Part shown: positions 20,641 through 30,352 of the stretch, one piece after another
How the letters are laid out: every line of letters starts with the position of its first letter
How positions within the stretch are numbered: the first letter of the stretch is position 1
Assembly (NCBI GenBank): GCA_947500875.1
Contig: CANMUN010000004.1
Coordinates: 19,455 to 83,454, forward strand
Length of the DNA: 64,000 nt
DNA from: Flavobacteriales bacterium
Lineage (GTDB): Bacteria; Bacteroidota; Bacteroidia; Flavobacteriales_D; Crocinitomicaceae
Direction of reading: 5' to 3'
Notes under the pieces: generated by a model
What the model was told of the DNA's origin: nothing
What the model saw: the letters and a program-made list of their open reading frames with translations, nothing else
Databases searched by the model: none
Position numbers and translations under genes: made by a program

Positions 20641-21285
20641 ATGATGCAACCTAAGAATAACGGACGAGCAACCTTGTTTTCAAATCCCTATTTGGAGTGG
20701 CTTACCAAGTCGCATCCGCTCATCATTTGGGGATTTTACCTTCCGGTCATAGCCTATTGCCTATACGTGGCATCTTTAATATGGCCTTTTTGGGTTCTTG
20801 TGGCGGTATTTTTTTTCGCGGTACTAACTTGGACCTTGTTTGAATACCTTGCGCACCGCTTTTTATTTCATTGGGTGAGCAATCGGGTTCGCTCAAAAAA
20901 GTTCATATATATCATTCACGGTAACCACCATGAATTTCCGAGGGATAGGCAGCGGCTTTTTATGCCCTTAGTCCCGAGCTTAGTGATTTCTTCTTCGTTG
21001 TTTGGCGTACAATTCTTGGTATTGGGAAAAGTTGCTTATGCCTTTTTTCCAGGTTTCATGTTGGGTTATTTGTTGTACGCATCTACCCATTATGCCATCC
21101 ACGCTTGGGATCCTCCCTTCGCGTTCATGCGGCCTTTGTGGAGAAACCACTTGATGCACCATTACCAAGACGAGCATTTGGGTTTTGGTGTGAGCAATTC
21201 CTTTTGGGACCGCGTATTTAAAACAGGTTTTGATAAGCATCGATTTAAAGAAGATCGCGAAAAGGAAAAACTGCTGAAATTTTAA
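20641..21285 (+). CDS. Fatty acid hydroxylase superfamily membrane enzyme
   Basis: A 214-residue membrane protein with the His clusters of the di-iron hydroxylase/sterol desaturase superfamily: EYLAHRFLFH, HGNHHEFPRD, THYAIHAWDPP and HLMHHYQDEH, interleaved with four hydrophobic segments. The layout resembles fatty acid 2-hydroxylases; carotenoid or sterol oxidases of the same fold are alternatives. It has its own promoter between divergent genes. In Bacteroidota, 2-hydroxylated fatty acids and sulfonolipids are common, which would fit; that is inference. Confidence 0.9.
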   Translation: MMQPKNNGRATLFSNPYLEWLTKSHPLIIWGFYLPVIAYCLYVASLIWPFWVLVAVFFFAVLTWTLFEYLAHRFLFHWVSNRVRSKKFIYIIHGNHHEFPRDRQRLFMPLVPSLVISSSLFGVQFLVLGKVAYAFFPGFMLGYLLYASTHYAIHAWDPPFAFMRPLWRNHLMHHYQDEHLGFGVSNSFWDRVFKTGFDKHRFKEDREKEKLLKF

Positions 21286-21404
21286 GCGAAACTTGATGCG
21301 GTTAGTCAATCTTCTACTTGATTTTTCTTAATTTTACGGCAATTCCATGGTTGTGACCATCGTTTTGGTTAAACTTATGGAATGCATACCTTTAACGACA
21401 TAAG

Positions 21405-21971
21405 ATGAAACAAACATTTACGCTACGGTTTGGTATTATTGCAGCGCTGATTTTCATTGCTGCCCTGAGCAGAGTGCTTCCGCATCCGTACAATTTCACC
21501 CCATTAATGGCAATTTCATTGTTCGGTGCAGCCCACTTCACTCGTAAATGGCAAGCGATTGTTATCCCTTTGGTTGCTACGTGGTTAAGCGATCTTTTCA
21601 TTAACAACGTGCTTTACCAATCTTCGGATTTCGTTTGGATTTATCAAGGGTTTTATTGGCAGTACAGCACCTACTTGTTAACCGCTATTCTTGGTTTATT
21701 CATGCTCCGAAAGGTCAACGTTTTCAGGGTGCTTGGTAGCAGTTTAATGGCAGCATTGTTGTTTTTTGCCGTTTCAAATTTCGGCGTTTGGGTTGGTTCA
21801 ATGTCCTATCCCCACACCTTGAATGGGCTTTTGACCTGTTATGCGGCAGGGATTCCATTTTTGGGCGGCACCGTGCTCGGAAATGTGTTCTATGGCGCAG
21901 CGTTGTTTGGCCTATTTCACATCTTGCAACACCGTTGGGATGCAATAAAGTTACCCCTTCAGTCCAACTAG
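21405..21971 (+). CDS. DUF6580-like integral membrane protein
   Basis: A 188-residue protein with five to six hydrophobic segments and the N-terminal pattern IAALSRVLPHPYNFTPLMAI, which I associate with DUF6580, a family of putative transport proteins resembling ECF substrate-binding subunits. It ends just before the cobalamin riboswitch, which reads in the same direction but downstream of it, so the riboswitch does not control this gene. Whether it transports a vitamin is an open guess from the neighbourhood. Confidence 0.75.
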   Translation: MKQTFTLRFGIIAALIFIAALSRVLPHPYNFTPLMAISLFGAAHFTRKWQAIVIPLVATWLSDLFINNVLYQSSDFVWIYQGFYWQYSTYLLTAILGLFMLRKVNVFRVLGSSLMAALLFFAVSNFGVWVGSMSYPHTLNGLLTCYAAGIPFLGGTVLGNVFYGAALFGLFHILQHRWDAIKLPLQSN

Positions 21972-21984
21972 TCATTATTATACC

Positions 21985-21992
21985 TATCTTTA
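21985..21992 (+). promoter_or_regulatory. Promoter -7 element of the riboswitch transcript
   Basis: TATCTTTA matches TAnnTTTG at all but the last position. A start site a few bases later would fall at about 21997, where the first strand of the predicted P1 helix begins. Confidence 0.55.
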
Positions 21993-21994
21993 CA

Positions 21995-22214
21995 GCGTTC
22001 TTTGGTTTCCGTTCATTCGGAATTAAAAAGGAATCCGGTGGAATTCCGGAGCTGTGTCTGCAGCTGTAAAGGGTTTAAAAGTGCTCATCATTACCACTGC
22101 TAACGCGGGAAGGGATGGCAAACTGACCCTGAGCCAGAAGACTTGCCCTTGAACAGAGAGAAGACTTCAGATTAAAGTTGGACTCGACCCTGGGTAAATT
22201 ATGCCCAATTGTCG
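21995..22214 (+). ncRNA. Cobalamin (adenosylcobalamin-type) riboswitch with expression platform
   Basis: Conserved blocks appear in order: GGAATCCGGTGGAATTCCGG (22030-22049), CTGCAGCTGTAA (22058-22069), CCACTG (22094-22099), GCGGGAAGG (22105-22113) and the B12 box AGCCAGAAGACTTGCC (22132-22147). GTTC at 21997-22000 can pair with GAAC at 22151-22154 as P1. Downstream, CGAC (22185) pairs with GTCG (22211) and TGGG (22191) with CCCA (22204), forming a hairpin without a T-run, which suggests control of translation or a kissing-loop switch more than termination. The only gene it can control is the T9SS propeller at 22270. Confidence 0.95.
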
Positions 22215-22269
22215 CGTTCTTGCTGATGTTCTTCCTGCAACAGTTTATTAACCGTTTAAAAATAGTACC

Positions 22270-23514
22270 ATGAAAAAAGTTCTACTCGTTATTGCATTTA
22301 GCCTTTCGCTCGTATCTTTTGGACAAAACTACGTGCATCAGGTTTTGGTCCTGAATGAAGGATATTACGACTATCAAACAGGAATTCAAGGAGTTCCAGT
22401 AACCGTTGGCAGCTTCAATCCTTCCACCCAAACGTATCAAGAAGTAAACACCATCAACGGTATGCGTTTTTCCTCGGATTTGGTCATCGATGGAGCGGTT
22501 TATTATATCGCCGCGGACAGCAAAATTCTTAAATACGACCTCAATACCCACGCTCAACTGGCGGAAGTAAACTGTCCAGGCGTAAGAAACTTGGGCGTTT
22601 ATCAGGGTAAATTGGTGGCAACAAGGGGCGAATACTTAACCACCTACAATTCCTATTTGCACGTGTACGATGCGAACACCTTGTCGCTCATTGCAGCCAT
22701 TGATACGGTTGTGGGTCCGAAATGGGCCGCACAAAACGTGGTGTTGGACGGAGCAAAAGCCTACATTGCGGTCAACAACGGATACGAATGGGGCAATGAA
22801 AAGGGCATTATCGGAGTGTTGGATTTGAATACCTTAACGTATGGTAATGAAATCGACCTAGGTCCCGACGGGAAAAACCCGGATAACCTCGTGAAGTACG
22901 GAAACTTCCTTTACACGGTCAATAACAAAGATTGGTCTGGTTCTTCGATTTCCAAAGTTGCATTCGACGGGTCCGTGAACACAACCACCAATCTTGCTGC
23001 GGCAACGGGCTGCGGTACTTCGTCGCTGCGCAATGATCAAATCGTTTATCAAATTTCCATGCAATCCGATCTCAATGCCTTTGATTTAAATGTTATGAAT
23101 AACATAGGTCCAGTAGTAGGACATCAAACCAATTATTACGAATTAGCACAAGAGCCGGTTTCCGGGAATTTTTATTGCACTGAAACCGATTACTTAACCT
23201 ATGGAAAGGTGAATATTTTCGATGCGAACAACCAAGAAATTGCTGAGTTCAATGCGGGAGTTGCGCCAGGAACGGTCGTGTTCGATGTTCGTTCTTCCGC
23301 CAACCTCAATGAAATCTCGGAGGATTTGAAGGTGTTCCCCAATCCTTGTAAAGACCAATTAACGTTTAACCTTTCAGGGGTAAAACGCCTTATCGACATG
23401 CAAGGTAAAACCTTATTCGTTTCTGAGGATTATACGATGGACGTATCAGGTTTATCCCCCGGAATTTACGGACTAGACTGCCAAGGGGTGGTTGTGAAAA
23501 TCGTAAAACAGTAA
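22270..23514 (+). CDS. Cobalamin-riboswitch-controlled secreted beta-propeller (YncE/DUF5074-like) with T9SS type A domain
   Basis: A 414-residue protein with a signal peptide (MKKVLLVIAFSLSLVSFGQ) and about 320 residues of propeller-like repeats, each with strands such as YYIAADSKILKYDLNT, LHVYDANTLSLIAAIDT and IIGVLDLNTLTYG. It ends in a T9SS type A domain (LKVFPNPCKDQLTFNLSG, VSGLSPGIYGLDCQG). In Bacteroides, the YncE-like propeller BtuG is a surface lipoprotein that captures cobalamin for BtuB. Riboswitch control and surface export suggest a similar B12-capture role here, but the anchor is T9SS rather than a lipid, and no BtuB is in the window. The assignment is inference. Confidence 0.88.
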   Translation: MKKVLLVIAFSLSLVSFGQNYVHQVLVLNEGYYDYQTGIQGVPVTVGSFNPSTQTYQEVNTINGMRFSSDLVIDGAVYYIAADSKILKYDLNTHAQLAEVNCPGVRNLGVYQGKLVATRGEYLTTYNSYLHVYDANTLSLIAAIDTVVGPKWAAQNVVLDGAKAYIAVNNGYEWGNEKGIIGVLDLNTLTYGNEIDLGPDGKNPDNLVKYGNFLYTVNNKDWSGSSISKVAFDGSVNTTTNLAAATGCGTSSLRNDQIVYQISMQSDLNAFDLNVMNNIGPVVGHQTNYYELAQEPVSGNFYCTETDYLTYGKVNIFDANNQEIAEFNAGVAPGTVVFDVRSSANLNEISEDLKVFPNPCKDQLTFNLSGVKRLIDMQGKTLFVSEDYTMDVSGLSPGIYGLDCQGVVVKIVKQ

Positions 23515-23523
23515 CGAGAATAG

Positions 23524-23548
23524 AGTGGGGCTTTCAGGAGCCCTCTTT
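23524..23548 (+). terminator. Intrinsic terminator after the propeller gene
   Basis: GGGCT at 23528-23532 pairs with AGCCC at 23539-23543 around a TTCAGG loop, followed by TCTTT. It lies in the short gap between the convergent propeller and folB genes. Confidence 0.65.
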
Positions 23549-23901
23549 CATCCCTCAATCACAATCGAAACCTCTCGGGTATCGCCGTCGATTGGGGGGG
23601 AAAGTTTGTGTATTTCTACGCGAAGTTGTTGTATGCCACTAAGTTCTTGGTATATTCTGGAGAAGATGCGTTGACCCACATGCTCAATCAACTTGGATCG
23701 AATGGCCATTTCTTCTTCTACAATTCTTTGAACGGCGCAATAATCCACCGTTTCGGATAGTTCATCGCTTACAGCGGCTTTCGAGAAATCGGTGTCAATG
23801 CCTACATCTACTACATAATGTCCACCAATACGCGCCTCTTCTTCCATGCATCCATGAAAGGCATAACAGCGAATACCCTGAACGTAAATTTTATGCTTCA
23901 T
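23548..23901 (-). CDS. folB: Dihydroneopterin aldolase
   Basis: A 117-residue FolB-type protein: MKHKIYVQGIRCYAFHGCME at the N-terminus, the GGHYVVDVGIDTDFSKAAVS segment, SETVDYCAVQRIVEEEM, and HKLSPPIDGDTREVSIVI at the C-terminus. It converts dihydroneopterin to 6-hydroxymethyl-dihydropterin in folate synthesis. Length is normal. It overlaps the end of gltX by 11 bases on the same strand, so it is translated from the gltX transcript. Confidence 0.94.
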   Translation of the reverse strand: MKHKIYVQGIRCYAFHGCMEEEARIGGHYVVDVGIDTDFSKAAVSDELSETVDYCAVQRIVEEEMAIRSKLIEHVGQRIFSRIYQELSGIQQLRVEIHKLSPPIDGDTREVSIVIEG

Positions 23902-25420
23902 GAAGAATATCAGCGATTTTGGGGAGGTTCTGTTTCATTCGGCTCAATACTTCCTCTTTTCCGAGAAACGCACTCACATCAAACATCCCCGGACCGGCGC
24001 CAACACCAGTAACGGACAAGCGATACGGGAGCAACACCGCCCCAATGCCCAATCCTTTTTCCTCCAAATATTTTTTAAAGGCGGATTCAATAGTTACGGA
24101 ATTGAACTCAGCAATTCCTTCCAAACGATCCATCCATTCATGCAAATAGCCTGTTGTTTCAGCTTTCCATTTTTTACGAATCGTTTCTTGATCAAATTCC
24201 CTTGGATTGCCTAAAAAATAAGCACCATCGATTAAGATGTCTTCCGCAAAAGTGGCCCGTTCTTTCATTAATCCAACTAAGGTTTCCAAGTCCTTGTCCG
24301 AAAGGCTCATGGAAGGGTTTGTTGCTTTTAAGCCTCTTGCAAGCTCTGCATCGGTTTGCATTCGCAACCAACTTTGTTGAAACCACTTCGTTTTTTCCGG
24401 ATCGAATTTCGCACCTGATTTGGAAACGCGTTCTAAGGAAAAGGCTTCCACTAACTCATCCAAGGTGAAAATCTCTTGAGGCGTTCCTGGATTCCAGCCC
24501 AACAAAGCCAGCATGTTGATAAATGCTTCAGGCAAGTATCCTTTTTCGCGGTATCCGGAATACAATTCTCCTTCGGCAGTAGTCCAATTGGTCGGAAACA
24601 CAGGAAAACCTAAGCGGTCACCATCGCGTTTGGAAAGCTTTCCATTACCATCCGGCCTAAGCAATAACGGTAGGTGGGCAAATTCAGGGGCATCCCATCC
24701 AAAGGCTTGGTAAAGTAGTACATGCAAGGGGGCGGAAGGAAGCCATTCTTCCCCGCGAATCACGTGGGAAATATTCATGGTAAAGTCATCCACTACGTTG
24801 GCCAAATGGTAGGTGGGCATTCCGTCGCTTTTGAACAATACTTTGTCATCCAAGTTATTGGTATTCACGACCACCCATCCACGGATGAGGTCATGAAAGC
24901 GCACGTCTTCGTTGCGCGGCATTTTCATGCGAATCACATAGGGATCGCCCTTTGCAAGACGTTCTTCCACCTCGGTTTGGGGTAAGGTCAAGGAATTTTT
25001 CATGGAAGTTCGGGTCACGCTGTTGTACTGCCAGTTGGGCATGCCCATTTGTTTGGCTTGCTCCCGAATTTGTTCCAATTCTTCAGCAGTATCAAAGGCA
25101 TAATAAGCTTTTTCATTCGCCACCAGTTCTTCGGCATAGGGACGATACATGGCTTTTCGCTCTGATTGCACATAAGGTCCGAAATCTCCGCCCAATCCAG
25201 GTCCTTCACTGGGCATGATGCCACACCAAGAAAGCGCATCCATAATGTAATCTTGTGCACCAGGAACAAAACGCGTTTGATCCGTATCTTCTATTCGAAT
25301 TAAAAAGGTTCCGTTATGTTTTTTGGCAAAGAGGTAATTATAGAGTGCAGTTCTTACACCTCCCATGTGCAAGGGGCCGGTAGGTGAAGGGGCAAAGCGA
25401 ACGCGTACGGGTTTTGACAT
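23891..25420 (-). CDS. gltX: Glutamate--tRNA ligase
   Basis: A 509-residue class I synthetase. The HIGH-type motif is in PSPTGPLHMGGVRTALYNYL near residue 11 and the KMSKS-type motif is KLSKRDGDRLGFPVFP. The region QYNSVTRTS and YLPEAFINMLALLGWNPG are also typical. It charges tRNA-Glu, and in many bacteria tRNA-Gln as well. Length matches Bacteroidota GltX. It is the first gene of a two-gene operon with folB. Confidence 0.97.
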   Translation of the reverse strand: MSKPVRVRFAPSPTGPLHMGGVRTALYNYLFAKKHNGTFLIRIEDTDQTRFVPGAQDYIMDALSWCGIMPSEGPGLGGDFGPYVQSERKAMYRPYAEELVANEKAYYAFDTAEELEQIREQAKQMGMPNWQYNSVTRTSMKNSLTLPQTEVEERLAKGDPYVIRMKMPRNEDVRFHDLIRGWVVVNTNNLDDKVLFKSDGMPTYHLANVVDDFTMNISHVIRGEEWLPSAPLHVLLYQAFGWDAPEFAHLPLLLRPDGNGKLSKRDGDRLGFPVFPTNWTTAEGELYSGYREKGYLPEAFINMLALLGWNPGTPQEIFTLDELVEAFSLERVSKSGAKFDPEKTKWFQQSWLRMQTDAELARGLKATNPSMSLSDKDLETLVGLMKERATFAEDILIDGAYFLGNPREFDQETIRKKWKAETTGYLHEWMDRLEGIAEFNSVTIESAFKKYLEEKGLGIGAVLLPYRLSVTGVGAGPGMFDVSAFLGKEEVLSRMKQNLPKIADILHEA

Positions 25421-25511
25421 GGAATAAATTTGGGCAAAGTTAAGGATTCTTAAAAGTTATTTTAGAAAAGTGCTATGGCTATTTTTGTTTGATGCAATGC
25501 ACTACGTTCAC

Positions 25512-25519
25512 TATTTTTG
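25512..25519 (+). promoter_or_regulatory. Promoter -7 element before the lipoprotein gene
   Basis: TATTTTTG matches TAnnTTTG and ends 4 bases before the ATG at 25524, again suggesting a leaderless or nearly leaderless transcript and supporting that start over the upstream in-frame one. Confidence 0.6.
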
Positions 25520-25523
25520 TTCC

Positions 25524-26189
25524 ATGAAGTGGCTCGTTTTATTTGTTGTACTTCTGGTATTAAATGCCTGCGTAACGGTTGATTATGTGAAGAACATCAT
25601 ACCGATTACCCAAAAACATCATACCATGGCCGTTTTGCCACCAAGAACCACCATTGAACGAAAGATTTGGATGACCGACGACCGTTTCGATGAGTTAACC
25701 TGGTTAAAACAAGCGCAGTTGCAAGATCAACTTATTCGGTCTTTTAACCGCAGAATCAACGAAGGAAAGTGCTTTATTGAGGTTATAGATATCAATACTA
25801 CAAACGACGTGGCGCTCCCGGCCGGCTATCATGAAGGTAGAATTTCATCGAAAGAACTGTGCAAATTACTCAAAGTTGATGCGGTTTTTGAATCCCAAGT
25901 TCAAATTCTTGAACCCGTTTCAGAAGCAACAGCCCTGTTCTTTCAACAGGCCACCGGGACCACATTAATAACCAATTCCTTGGTGCTCAACGCATCATTG
26001 ATCGATTCATTAAGCAATGCTCCCCTCTGGACCTTGAATGCTTCGAAATTTGGGACTCTCGGTTCAATTAAAGCCATCATGTTGAATAAAGTCATTCGAA
26101 GAACCACAAGAAATACGCCTTATAATATCAAAAAGAATCCATACCGAAAATTGTATAAAGCGTATTTAATGCCTGATGATACTCAATAA
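25524..26189 (+). CDS. Predicted lipoprotein of unknown function
   Basis: A 221-residue protein that starts MKWLVLFVVLLVLNACVTVD: a lipoprotein signal with lipobox LNAC and Cys16 as the expected lipid site. The mature part has TMAVLPPRTTIERKIWM, then a core LCKLLKVDAVFESQVQI typical of periplasmic proteins that form GNA1162/LptE-like or TolB-N-like folds; I do not assign a family. The start was moved 18 codons in from the longest frame because the signal peptide and promoter fit there. It stands alone between gltX and a convergent gene. Confidence 0.8.
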   Translation: MKWLVLFVVLLVLNACVTVDYVKNIIPITQKHHTMAVLPPRTTIERKIWMTDDRFDELTWLKQAQLQDQLIRSFNRRINEGKCFIEVIDINTTNDVALPAGYHEGRISSKELCKLLKVDAVFESQVQILEPVSEATALFFQQATGTTLITNSLVLNASLIDSLSNAPLWTLNASKFGTLGSIKAIMLNKVIRRTTRNTPYNIKKNPYRKLYKAYLMPDDTQ

Positions 26190-26225
26190 ATTATTTTTTC
26201 GTTGATGATTGTGATCTAGTTATTA

Positions 26226-27173
26226 TCAATTTCCTCTAAACATTTCCGCTAAAAACCGCCCCTTTCCCGTTGGAAATCCAAGATGCATCATCTTGGCAAT
26301 GGTTACAGGAATGTCAATCATTTCCGCCTCGGTGCTTATTTCCTTTTTCTTAGGAATGTCTGGGCCCAAGACCAATAAAGAAATATGACGGCAGCCATCA
26401 CACCCATCCCCGTGGTTAACAAATCCATTTTTGTGGCCCTCCGTGTGCCGCCCGTGGTCGTTGGTGATGAACAACGTCGTTTTGTCTTTCAACCGAGGGT
26501 TTGCTTGGATGGTATTCCAAATTTCTAAGGCATAGGCATCCGTGTATTTAATATTGTCTAGGTATTTTTTCCAATCATTCCCATGACCATTCACATCCAC
26601 CCCAAGAAGATTAACCAGCATCAAATGAGGAGGTTCCGTGCCGGATAATGTTTCCTTTACCTTCACCATCGTTTCACGGTCAGGACCATAACTCAACCCG
26701 TTGCCATTGGGTCCGCAGTAGGAATATGGTCGAAATTTATTTTTCCACTGCCGGTCTTTTGTATTGGATAATACATTCAATTTTCCTTTACTAGCAATGA
26801 TTTGAGCATCGGTATTTAAGGCGTGACGTTCCTTGATATAGTATTGAAACAAGGATGGATTTCTGGGCAATCCTGCACCTACATTTGAGATTCGTTGGTA
26901 AATTCCCGTCATCAAGGCGGTATGTCCAGGTACAGTAAAGGTAGGGCCGTTGTTCCGAAAGTTAGAAAAGAAGGTGCCTTGAGGCATTAAGGTATTACAC
27001 AGGTTGGGTATGTAGGTACAGGCTGTGTCCCCATACGTTTCGGTATATCTTGGACCATCAATCACCAAAATCACAAAATACTCCGATTGGTACTGAAGCT
27101 GCTTTTCTTGAGAAAGCCCTGTAAAAGTTACCCCCGTCATCAGGAGATAAAAACCGATGGTAAACCTTGTCAT
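26226..27173 (-). CDS. Alkaline phosphatase superfamily / phosphodiesterase-like protein, secreted
   Basis: A 315-residue protein with signal peptide ([15 protein letters not shown]). Metal-site motifs of the alkaline phosphatase superfamily are visible in order: VILVIDGPR, the nucleophile segment [37 protein letters not shown] and [11 protein letters not shown]. It probably cleaves a phosphate mono- or diester in the periplasm or outside. The start is set at 27173; a longer frame adds 13 residues without signal-peptide character. It is divergent from the photolyase operon, 65 bases away. Confidence 0.85.
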   Translation of the reverse strand: MTRFTIGFYLLMTGVTFTGLSQEKQLQYQSEYFVILVIDGPRYTETYGDTACTYIPNLCNTLMPQGTFFSNFRNNGPTFTVPGHTALMTGIYQRISNVGAGLPRNPSLFQYYIKERHALNTDAQIIASKGKLNVLSNTKDRQWKNKFRPYSYCGPNGNGLSYGPDRETMVKVKETLSGTEPPHLMLVNLLGVDVNGHGNDWKKYLDNIKYTDAYALEIWNTIQANPRLKDKTTLFITNDHGRHTEGHKNGFVNHGDGCDGCRHISLLVLGPDIPKKKEISTEAEMIDIPVTIAKMMHLGFPTGKGRFLAEMFRGN

Positions 27174-27238
27174 GGGGCAAAGGTAAGCAAACCGCCTATT
27201 GCAGCACAACACTTTTATGGATTGGTTGTTTTGAACCT

Positions 27239-28699
27239 ATGAAAGTGAATGTACTTTGGTTTAAAAGGGATTTAAGGATTAACGATCACCTTCCCTTAAA
27301 GCGTGCCATAGATCAGGGCTTTCCCATCGTACTCCTATACATTTTCGAGCCGGAACTTATGGCTGCCGACGACTCCGATGTCCGGCATTGGCGTTTCATT
27401 CATGAATCGTTGCTCCAATTGCGAAAGTGTTTACCCAATCACACCCTTACCATTGCTCATTCCAGTGCCGACGAAGTATTTCAGCAGCTCATGGATTTAT
27501 TTGAAGTTCAGGGCGTTTATTCCTATCAAGAGACTGGAAATTGGCTTTCATACAAGAGGGATCAACGGATTTCATCTTTTTTAAAATCTCAAAATACACC
27601 TTGGTTTGAATTTCAAGCCAACGGTGTGATACGGGGATTAAAGAACCGTCAATCGTGGGATAAAGCATGGCACAACTTCATGCATTCCCCAATGGATGAA
27701 CCCTCAATCGAACAGTTAACATCTCAACCGGTGCATTGCTCAATTCCTGACGAGACCTCCCTTCCCGATGAAATTCGCAGCCCACACCCCCATTTTCAAC
27801 CCGGTGGAATCCTCAATGCACAGCGCTACGCAAAGTCCTTTTTCGACCTTCGACATCGTACGTATTCACTGCATATTTCGAAACCCGAGGAAGCGCGAAA
27901 ATCCTGCAGCCGCTTTTCACCTTATTTAGCCTACGGCAATTTCTCGATACGCCAAGTTTACCAATGGGCGCTTCATGCCAAAAAGCAGGGAGGTAATGCC
28001 CGAACGTTGGCCAATTTTATCTCCCGCCTTCATTGGCATTGCCATTTCATTCAAAAGTTTGAAACCGAATGCCGCATGGAGTTTTTTTCCGTGAATTCTG
28101 CGTTCGAAAATCTGGGTAAGGTTAAAAATGAAACCTTAATTAAAGCATGGCAAGAAGGTAATACTGGCGTTCCTTTAGTGGATGCTTGTATGCGTTGCGT
28201 TGTTGCAACCGGCTATTTGAATTTCAGAATGCGTGCCATGGTGGTATCATTTTTTGTATACAACCTATGGCAAGACTGGCGGGATCTGCATTTCTTAGCA
28301 CGGCAGTTTCTCGACTATGAACCTGGAATCCATTACCCGCAAATTCAAATGCAGGCCGGTTTAACCGGGGTTAATACTTTGCGCATTTATAACCCCATTA
28401 AAAACTCCGAAACGCACGATCCTGGAGGAGTTTTTATTAAAAAATGGATTCCTGAGTTAAAAGAGGTTCCCCTTACCTTCATCCATGAACCGTGGAAAAT
28501 GAGTGAAATGGACCAGGTCTTCTGTCATTGCCGTATAGGCATTGATTATCCCTTTCCACTAGTAGATATTGAAACCTCACGTAAGCATGCTTCTGATATT
28601 ATGTATGGCATTAAAAAGTCACCCAAGTCAAGAACACTAGGTAAAAAGGTCTTGGCCAAGCACGTTTCACCCAACCGAGTTCAGCATGAAAAACGTTAA
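27239..28699 (+). CDS. Photolyase/cryptochrome family protein (first of three)
   Basis: A 486-residue protein: an alpha/beta antenna-type domain ([20 protein letters not shown] to about residue 130) and a helical FAD-binding domain ([59 protein letters not shown]). Photolyases repair UV-made pyrimidine dimers with blue light; cryptochromes use the same fold for signalling, and sequence alone does not separate them here. The start at 27239 fits the family N-terminus; a longer frame adds 24 unrelated residues. Its 3' end overlaps the DUF2256 gene by 14 bases, so it heads the operon. Confidence 0.92.
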   Translation: MKVNVLWFKRDLRINDHLPLKRAIDQGFPIVLLYIFEPELMAADDSDVRHWRFIHESLLQLRKCLPNHTLTIAHSSADEVFQQLMDLFEVQGVYSYQETGNWLSYKRDQRISSFLKSQNTPWFEFQANGVIRGLKNRQSWDKAWHNFMHSPMDEPSIEQLTSQPVHCSIPDETSLPDEIRSPHPHFQPGGILNAQRYAKSFFDLRHRTYSLHISKPEEARKSCSRFSPYLAYGNFSIRQVYQWALHAKKQGGNARTLANFISRLHWHCHFIQKFETECRMEFFSVNSAFENLGKVKNETLIKAWQEGNTGVPLVDACMRCVVATGYLNFRMRAMVVSFFVYNLWQDWRDLHFLARQFLDYEPGIHYPQIQMQAGLTGVNTLRIYNPIKNSETHDPGGVFIKKWIPELKEVPLTFIHEPWKMSEMDQVFCHCRIGIDYPFPLVDIETSRKHASDIMYGIKKSPKSRTLGKKVLAKHVSPNRVQHEKR

Positions 28700-28829
28700 A
28701 AAGTCGAACCTTCCTGAAAAAATTTGTCCGGTGTGTAAGCGGCCCTTTACCTGGCGTAAAAAATGGGAACGCGTTTGGAACGAAGTTATCTATTGCAGCG
28801 ATCGATGCAGAACCCATAAAAACCCATGA
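28686..28829 (+). CDS. DUF2256 zinc-ribbon small protein
   Basis: A 47-residue protein: after a short basic start come [19 protein letters not shown] and YCSDRCRTH. Two Cys pairs (CPVC and CSDRC) form a likely zinc ribbon, matching DUF2256, a family often found next to photolyase genes. It overlaps the first photolyase by 14 bases and the next gene by ATGA, so it is translated in the middle of the operon. Its function is unknown; nucleic acid binding is plausible for a ribbon of this kind. Confidence 0.92.
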   Translation: MKNVKKSNLPEKICPVCKRPFTWRKKWERVWNEVIYCSDRCRTHKNP

Positions 28830-30352
28830 GACTAAACGAAATACGCCTGATCCTAGGAGATCAATTAAACATCAATCATTCGTGGTTCGAATCGGTCGAC
28901 CCCACCGTTTTGTATGTACTGATGGAGGTGAAATCCGAATCGGAGTACGTTACCCATCACGTTCAAAAAGTCGTGGGAATTTTTGCAGCCATGAGGGCTT
29001 TCGCTCAAGAACTCCAAACGCTCGGTCATAGGGTACGCTATATTCGCATCAACGATTCGGAGAACCAACACGGCTTTTTAAACAACTTGGAAGTTCTTTG
29101 CAAGGAGTTTGATATTGCTACCGTACGCTATCAGCTGCCGGATGAATACCGTTTAGATCAATATTTTAAGAACTCCAAGGTTCCTTTAATTGCCGTTGAT
29201 TCAGAACATTTTCTAACCAAAAAGGACGAGGTTGCTGCCCTGTTTGTCGGAAAGAAAACCTTCCTTATGGAGACCTTCTATCGTTCCATGCGAAAGAAAT
29301 ATGCAGTTCTGATGGAAGGCGGTCAACCGGTGGGCGGACAGTGGAATTTTGACCACGATAACCGTAAAAAATTACCGGCTAATACCATCTTGTTGACCAC
29401 CCAACTTGAGGTAACGGACCAAACCGAAGTGTATCAGGATATACAACGTGCGCAACTTAAAACTATCGGTGAAATCAACCCCACGGAATTTTCTTGGACC
29501 ATAACAAGAACGTCTGCAGTGAAATTACTTCATGAATTTATTGAACAGGCCTTGCCTTTATTCGGCACCTACCAAGATGCCATGACAACCCAGCATTGGT
29601 ACGTGTACCATTCGCGATTGTCGTTTGCCCTCAATGTAAAATTGATAGGACCTTTGGAAGTGATTAGTGCGGTTGAACAAGCGTATTTTACGCATCCGGA
29701 GACCTACGAATTGAATCAAGTTGAAGGATTTATTCGTCAGATCCTCGGTTGGAGGGAATACATGCGAGGGATCTATTGGGCAAAAATGCCCGAGTTCTCC
29801 GAACTGAATTATTTTGGAAATGAAGCGCAGCTGCCCTCGTGGTATTGGACGGGTAAAACGAAGATGAATTGCTTGCATCATGCCATCAAGCAATCCTTAG
29901 ATCATGCCTATGCGCACCACATTCAACGCCTGATGGTTACGGGTAATTTTGCTTCCTTGCTTGGCGTGCATCCCGATGAGGTGGATCGCTGGTATTTGGG
30001 GATTTACATTGATGCCTTCGAATGGGTAGAAATTACGAATACCCGGGGAATGAGTCAATTCGCCGATGGCGGGATTGTAGGCTCAAAACCCTATGTTTCT
30101 TCGGCGGCTTACATCCAGAAAATGGGCAATTATTGTGACGGGTGTTATTACAATTACAAAGATAAATTCGGAGAGAAGGCTTGTCCATTCAATACCCTTT
30201 ATTGGGATTTTTATGACAGAAATCGCTCCTTATTGGAGCGCAATCCAAGAATAGGCATGATGTACAAGGTGTGGGATAAAATGGAGGCCGCACAAAAGCA
30301 ATTAATTTTGGAAAAAGCGCAAGAAATCAAACAAAATATAGATCATTTATGA
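28826..30352 (+). CDS. Iron-sulfur prokaryotic (6-4) photolyase, PhrB/CryB type
   Basis: A 508-residue member of the FeS-BCP photolyase family. It begins [20 protein letters not shown], not the usual WFRxDLR start. Four Cys at 349, 437, 440 and 453 (MNCLHH, YCDGC, KACPF) match the spacing of the four [4Fe-4S] ligands in Agrobacterium PhrB (350, 438, 441, 454). The FAD region includes [15 protein letters not shown] and [20 protein letters not shown]. It repairs (6-4) photoproducts in known members. ATGA overlaps link it to both neighbours. Confidence 0.95.
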   Translation: MRLNEIRLILGDQLNINHSWFESVDPTVLYVLMEVKSESEYVTHHVQKVVGIFAAMRAFAQELQTLGHRVRYIRINDSENQHGFLNNLEVLCKEFDIATVRYQLPDEYRLDQYFKNSKVPLIAVDSEHFLTKKDEVAALFVGKKTFLMETFYRSMRKKYAVLMEGGQPVGGQWNFDHDNRKKLPANTILLTTQLEVTDQTEVYQDIQRAQLKTIGEINPTEFSWTITRTSAVKLLHEFIEQALPLFGTYQDAMTTQHWYVYHSRLSFALNVKLIGPLEVISAVEQAYFTHPETYELNQVEGFIRQILGWREYMRGIYWAKMPEFSELNYFGNEAQLPSWYWTGKTKMNCLHHAIKQSLDHAYAHHIQRLMVTGNFASLLGVHPDEVDRWYLGIYIDAFEWVEITNTRGMSQFADGGIVGSKPYVSSAAYIQKMGNYCDGCYYNYKDKFGEKACPFNTLYWDFYDRNRSLLERNPRIGMMYKVWDKMEAAQKQLILEKAQEIKQNIDHL

